Of a DNA stretch of 25,808 bases, positions 23,624 through 25,808 are shown in pieces. The stretch is from Bordetella parapertussis. Lineage in GTDB: Bacteria > Pseudomonadota > Gammaproteobacteria > Burkholderiales > Burkholderiaceae_B. Numbering within the stretch: position 1 is the first letter of the stretch; each line of letters opens with the position of its first letter. A model generated the notes under the pieces. The model did not search any database, was not told the DNA's origin, and was given only the letters and a program-made list of their open reading frames with translations. The stretch lies in the NCBI GenBank assembly GCA_945911685.1, contig CAMEAW010000034.1, positions 1-25,808 of the forward strand. Reading direction: 5' to 3'. The position numbers were made by a program, and so were the translations under genes.

Positions 23624-24592
23624 ATGAAAAAAAATAACTTGTTACGGTGTCTTGCGTCGTTAGCGTTGTTACTCTCTTTCACCTCTCGTGCAGACGAATA
23701 TCCGAGTGAACCTATTAAGATTGTGGTGCCCTACGCAACCGGTGGGATTGCAGATGTCTTGGCGCGACTAGTCGGTTCACGACTAGAGGCCCTAGTCAAA
23801 CAACCGGTCATTGTCGAAAATCGCTCGGGTAGCAATGGCACAATAGCCCTGCAATTTGTGGCGCAAGCCAAGCCCGATGGCTATACGTTGCTACTTGGCA
23901 ATACTGCTACACAAGTGGTCAATCGGTTTCTATACCCAAACCTACCCTTTGATCTCGTTCGCGGTTTTCAGCCCATTGGTAAGATCGCACAGACTCCGAT
24001 GATGTTGGTGGTGTCTACCGCAAGCCCTGCAACTACCGTCGCCGATTTCGTAGCAATGAGCAAAGCTTCGCAAACACCGTTAAACATCGGCTCAAGCGGT
24101 AACGGCTCTGCTTCGCACTTGGGCTTGGTCATGCTCGCAAACATGGCAAAAGTCGATTTGGCTCACGTACCCTATCGCGGCAGTTCGCAGATTGTTCCCG
24201 ATTTAATCGGGGGTCGCCTCGCCGCTTACTTTGATACACCACCCACATCGCTCTCGTTGATCCGCGCCGGTAAGCTTAAACCTCTTGGCGTTGGCAGCCG
24301 AGAGCGACAACCCGCGTTACCAGATGTCCCCACCATCGCCGAAACCCTTCCCGGTTTTGAATTAACAACTTGGCTTGGCTTGTTTGCGCCATCAGGTCTG
24401 GCACCAGCGCGGCTTGCAATATTAAATACTGCACTGCGTAAGGTGCTAGAAGAGCCCAGCTTTCGCAAACAACTCGTCGATCAAGGCAATGAGGTGTTGC
24501 CCAATACCCCAGCAGAATTTAGCGAGTTTATTGAGCGAGAAGCTGTTCGGATCGGTGAGTTAGTTCGCTCGGCCGGAATACGCCCTGATTAG
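23624..24592 (+). CDS. Bug/TctC-family periplasmic solute-binding protein (second copy)
   Basis: 322 aa. The ATG at 23624 is preferred because AAGGGG lies 9 nt upstream; the ATG at 23615, overlapping the ltaE stop as ATGA, would put that site directly against the start. The signal peptide is MKKNNLLRCLASLALLLSF, then TSRADE. Family landmarks are YPSEPIKIVVPYATGGIADVLARL, VIVENRSGSNGTIA, NIGSSGNGSASHLGLVML, HVPYRGSSQIVPDLIGG, LPDVPTIAETLPGFEL. It is only distantly like the Bug protein at 19352 within the window, so the two are not a recent duplication. The tight link to threonine aldolase, VOC and TPP-enzyme genes suggests its ligand feeds that pathway. Confidence 0.93.
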   Translation: MKKNNLLRCLASLALLLSFTSRADEYPSEPIKIVVPYATGGIADVLARLVGSRLEALVKQPVIVENRSGSNGTIALQFVAQAKPDGYTLLLGNTATQVVNRFLYPNLPFDLVRGFQPIGKIAQTPMMLVVSTASPATTVADFVAMSKASQTPLNIGSSGNGSASHLGLVMLANMAKVDLAHVPYRGSSQIVPDLIGGRLAAYFDTPPTSLSLIRAGKLKPLGVGSRERQPALPDVPTIAETLPGFELTTWLGLFAPSGLAPARLAILNTALRKVLEEPSFRKQLVDQGNEVLPNTPAEFSEFIEREAVRIGELVRSAGIRPD

Positions 24593-24642
24593 TCAATTGC
24601 ATTTAATATATTTTTCACCACACCTTGAGTAGGAGTAGGCAC

Positions 24643-25050
24643 ATGTCCCAGTTACGTCATCTCGTTATTGCCACGCAAGATCCAGCAAAAGCCTTAGAGT
24701 TTTATACCAAGGTGTTTGGCTTTAAAGAGCTCAAGTATATGGATAACGAACGCGCGAGCGGCTATTTTTTAACAGATGGCGTGCTCAATATCGCACTCTT
24801 AAAGTTTAAAACCGACCAACTTGGTAAAGGCATGGATTATGTCGGCCTACATCATTTTGGCGTCTTCACAGACCAGGCAGACCATTGTGTCGATATGGTC
24901 GAAAAACTAGGCGGCGTGCCCTCCGTTGATGAAATGGATCTGGCCCCCCTCGCAGACCGTAAACGACCCGACAAATTTCGCGGCTTTGAGGGAATGGTCT
25001 TTGATATTTCAGAAGAACCTTGGCCAGGCAACGTCGATTACCACAAGTAA
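24643..25050 (+). CDS. VOC/glyoxalase-fold protein
   Basis: 135 aa. The start at 24643 follows AGGAG at 7 nt; the TTG at 24625 is not needed. Two beta-alpha-beta-beta-beta modules are visible: LRHLVIATQDPAKALEFYTKVFGF (about 4-27) with the NIALLKFK strand, and GLHHFGVFTDQADHCVDMVEKLG (about 67-89), ending FRGFEGMVFDISEEPW. Likely metal ligands are His6, His70 and a late Glu/Asp. The family includes lactoylglutathione lyases, extradiol dioxygenases and epimerases; which one cannot be decided. It stands between a Bug receptor and a TPP enzyme, probably in one transcript, so a catabolic role is likely. Confidence 0.85.
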   Translation: MSQLRHLVIATQDPAKALEFYTKVFGFKELKYMDNERASGYFLTDGVLNIALLKFKTDQLGKGMDYVGLHHFGVFTDQADHCVDMVEKLGGVPSVDEMDLAPLADRKRPDKFRGFEGMVFDISEEPWPGNVDYHK

Positions 25051-25073
25051 ATTGCAGCCTCGCGAAAACTGAA

Positions 25074-25808
25074 ATGCAAAATAAGAGCAACTCAAGTTCG
25101 TCACCCAAAGGAACCTTTGAGAAACAAAATCTTGACGGCTATCGTGCGGCTCACGCCATCGTTGACGTACTCGTTGCCGCTGGTGTGACAGAGATTTACG
25201 GTCAAAGCTGCCCCACCGCTTTGTTTCTCGCCGCTGAAAAAGCTGGCATCCGTCAAATCGGCTACAGAACTGAAAACGCCGGGATCGCGATGGCCGATGG
25301 TGCGGCAAGGCAAAGCCGAAAAATCTCTATCATCACAGCACAAAATGGCCCTGCTGCAGCCCTGTTAGTCGCGGGGCTCGCCGAGGCAACAAAAGCTTCG
25401 GTACCTATTCTTGCGATTGTCCAAGAGGTGCCCCGCGCCACCGCCGACAAAAATGCCTTTCAAGAATTCGATCATGAAACGCTTTTTTCAAGTTGCGCGA
25501 AATGGGTAAAAAGAATCAACCTAGCGAGCCGAGCCGGCGAGTATGTCGAGCGTGCGATTCAGATCGCCACAAGCGGGCGACCCGGCCCAGTTGTCTTGTT
25601 GAGTGCCCCAGACATCTTGACAGAGACCTCAACCCCCTGTGTTGTGCAGCCACAAAATAACAGCGATGCTTTTGGTGCTTACCCTGCTGATCGATCGCTT
25701 GCACCGGCCCCGCTGATTGACAAACTCGCTCTGATGATTGCAAGCGCCCGACAACCACTGATGGTTGCAGGCGGCGGCGTTCATCATTCAGATGCGGCAC
25801 AAGCACTC
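25074..25808 (+). CDS. TPP-dependent enzyme, acetolactate-synthase-like (partial, runs off the window)
   Basis: Open frame of 245 codons from the ATG at 25074 to the window end with no stop, so 3'-truncated. After a 20-residue polar leader the N-terminal Pyr-binding TPP domain begins: GYRAAHAIVDVLVAAGVTEIYGQ (about 22-44), YRTENAGIAMADGAAR (64-79, containing the catalytic Glu that activates thiamine), QNGPAAALLVAGLAEA (90-105) and KNAFQEFDHETLF. The central FAD/ADP-like domain starts near residue 211 (LIDKLALMIASARQPLMVAGGG). It is typical of the acetolactate synthase/oxalyl-CoA decarboxylase/benzoylformate decarboxylase superfamily, and the exact reaction cannot be read from this half. It follows the VOC gene by 23 nt without a strong ribosome binding site. 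Confidence 0.9.
   Translation, partial: MQNKSNSSSSPKGTFEKQNLDGYRAAHAIVDVLVAAGVTEIYGQSCPTALFLAAEKAGIRQIGYRTENAGIAMADGAARQSRKISIITAQNGPAAALLVAGLAEATKASVPILAIVQEVPRATADKNAFQEFDHETLFSSCAKWVKRINLASRAGEYVERAIQIATSGRPGPVVLLSAPDILTETSTPCVVQPQNNSDAFGAYPADRSLAPAPLIDKLALMIASARQPLMVAGGGVHHSDAAQAL

Noticed and set aside
1..25808. Insertion sequences, prophage, CRISPR array, tRNA or rRNA genes
   Set aside because: No transposase or integrase, no regularly spaced identical repeats with unique spacers, and no recognisable tRNA cloverleaf or rRNA segment was found. The 36-45 bp tandem repeats have no spacers and are not CRISPR.

Overview
The window looks like chromosome from a betaproteobacterium, most likely Burkholderiales (Alcaligenaceae-like). 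The reasons are two stand-alone Bug/TctC-type solute-binding proteins, an allantoinase of the PuuE type, a mid-range base composition with tight ATGA-coupled operons, and no sign of phage or plasmid. This is inferred from gene content, because no rRNA, tRNA or other marker gene is present.

Left block (about 71-14820, all minus strand). A nine-gene, closely packed operon read from right to left: srfA, srfB, srfC, an unrecognised bitopic membrane protein, a secreted/lipidated von Willebrand A (vWA) protein, an ABC ATPase, a LolC/FtsX-type permease, a formylglycine-generating-enzyme-like (SUMF1) periplasmic protein, and a glycine-zipper/coiled-coil lipoprotein. Most junctions overlap or are separated by 1-14 nt. 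The lipoprotein has its own leader and probable promoter, and the block ends in a hairpin plus T-run at the left edge. The last five genes match, in type and order, the ppkA(periplasmic part)-tagT-tagS-tagR-tagQ cassette that controls type VI secretion by threonine phosphorylation in Pseudomonas. Here there is no kinase domain, no PppA phosphatase and no T6SS gene. The same sensor cassette appears to be wired to SrfABC: an Hsp70/actin-like ATPase, a dynamin-like GTPase and a membrane-anchored partner. This is the strongest candidate for an undescribed envelope-spanning system in the window.

Middle (14821-17729). A 356-nt leader/intergenic region with an inverted repeat that could mask the srfA ribosome binding site and a small possible ORF; a periplasmic D-Ala-D-Ala dipeptidase (VanX/DdpX family); and an amidase-signature hydrolase. 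The two enzyme genes are separated by a degenerate 45-bp tandem repeat. A divergent spacer with a broken micro-ORF and phased GCTAG motifs follows.

Right block (17730-25808, all plus strand). puuE-type allantoinase, a muconolactone-isomerase-like small protein, a Bug solute-binding protein, the Kup potassium transporter, then a probable operon of low-specificity threonine aldolase, a second Bug protein, a VOC/glyoxalase-fold protein and a TPP-dependent (acetolactate-synthase-like) enzyme cut by the window end. This is a metabolic/uptake region for nitrogen compounds and small carboxylates.

A recurring theme is short tandem duplications with periods of 36-45 bp at five separate places: the SUMF1 gene 5' end, the srfA linker, the amidase/ddpX spacer, the spacer before kup, and the kup 3' end. 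In at least two of these the end of a gene forms the first repeat unit.
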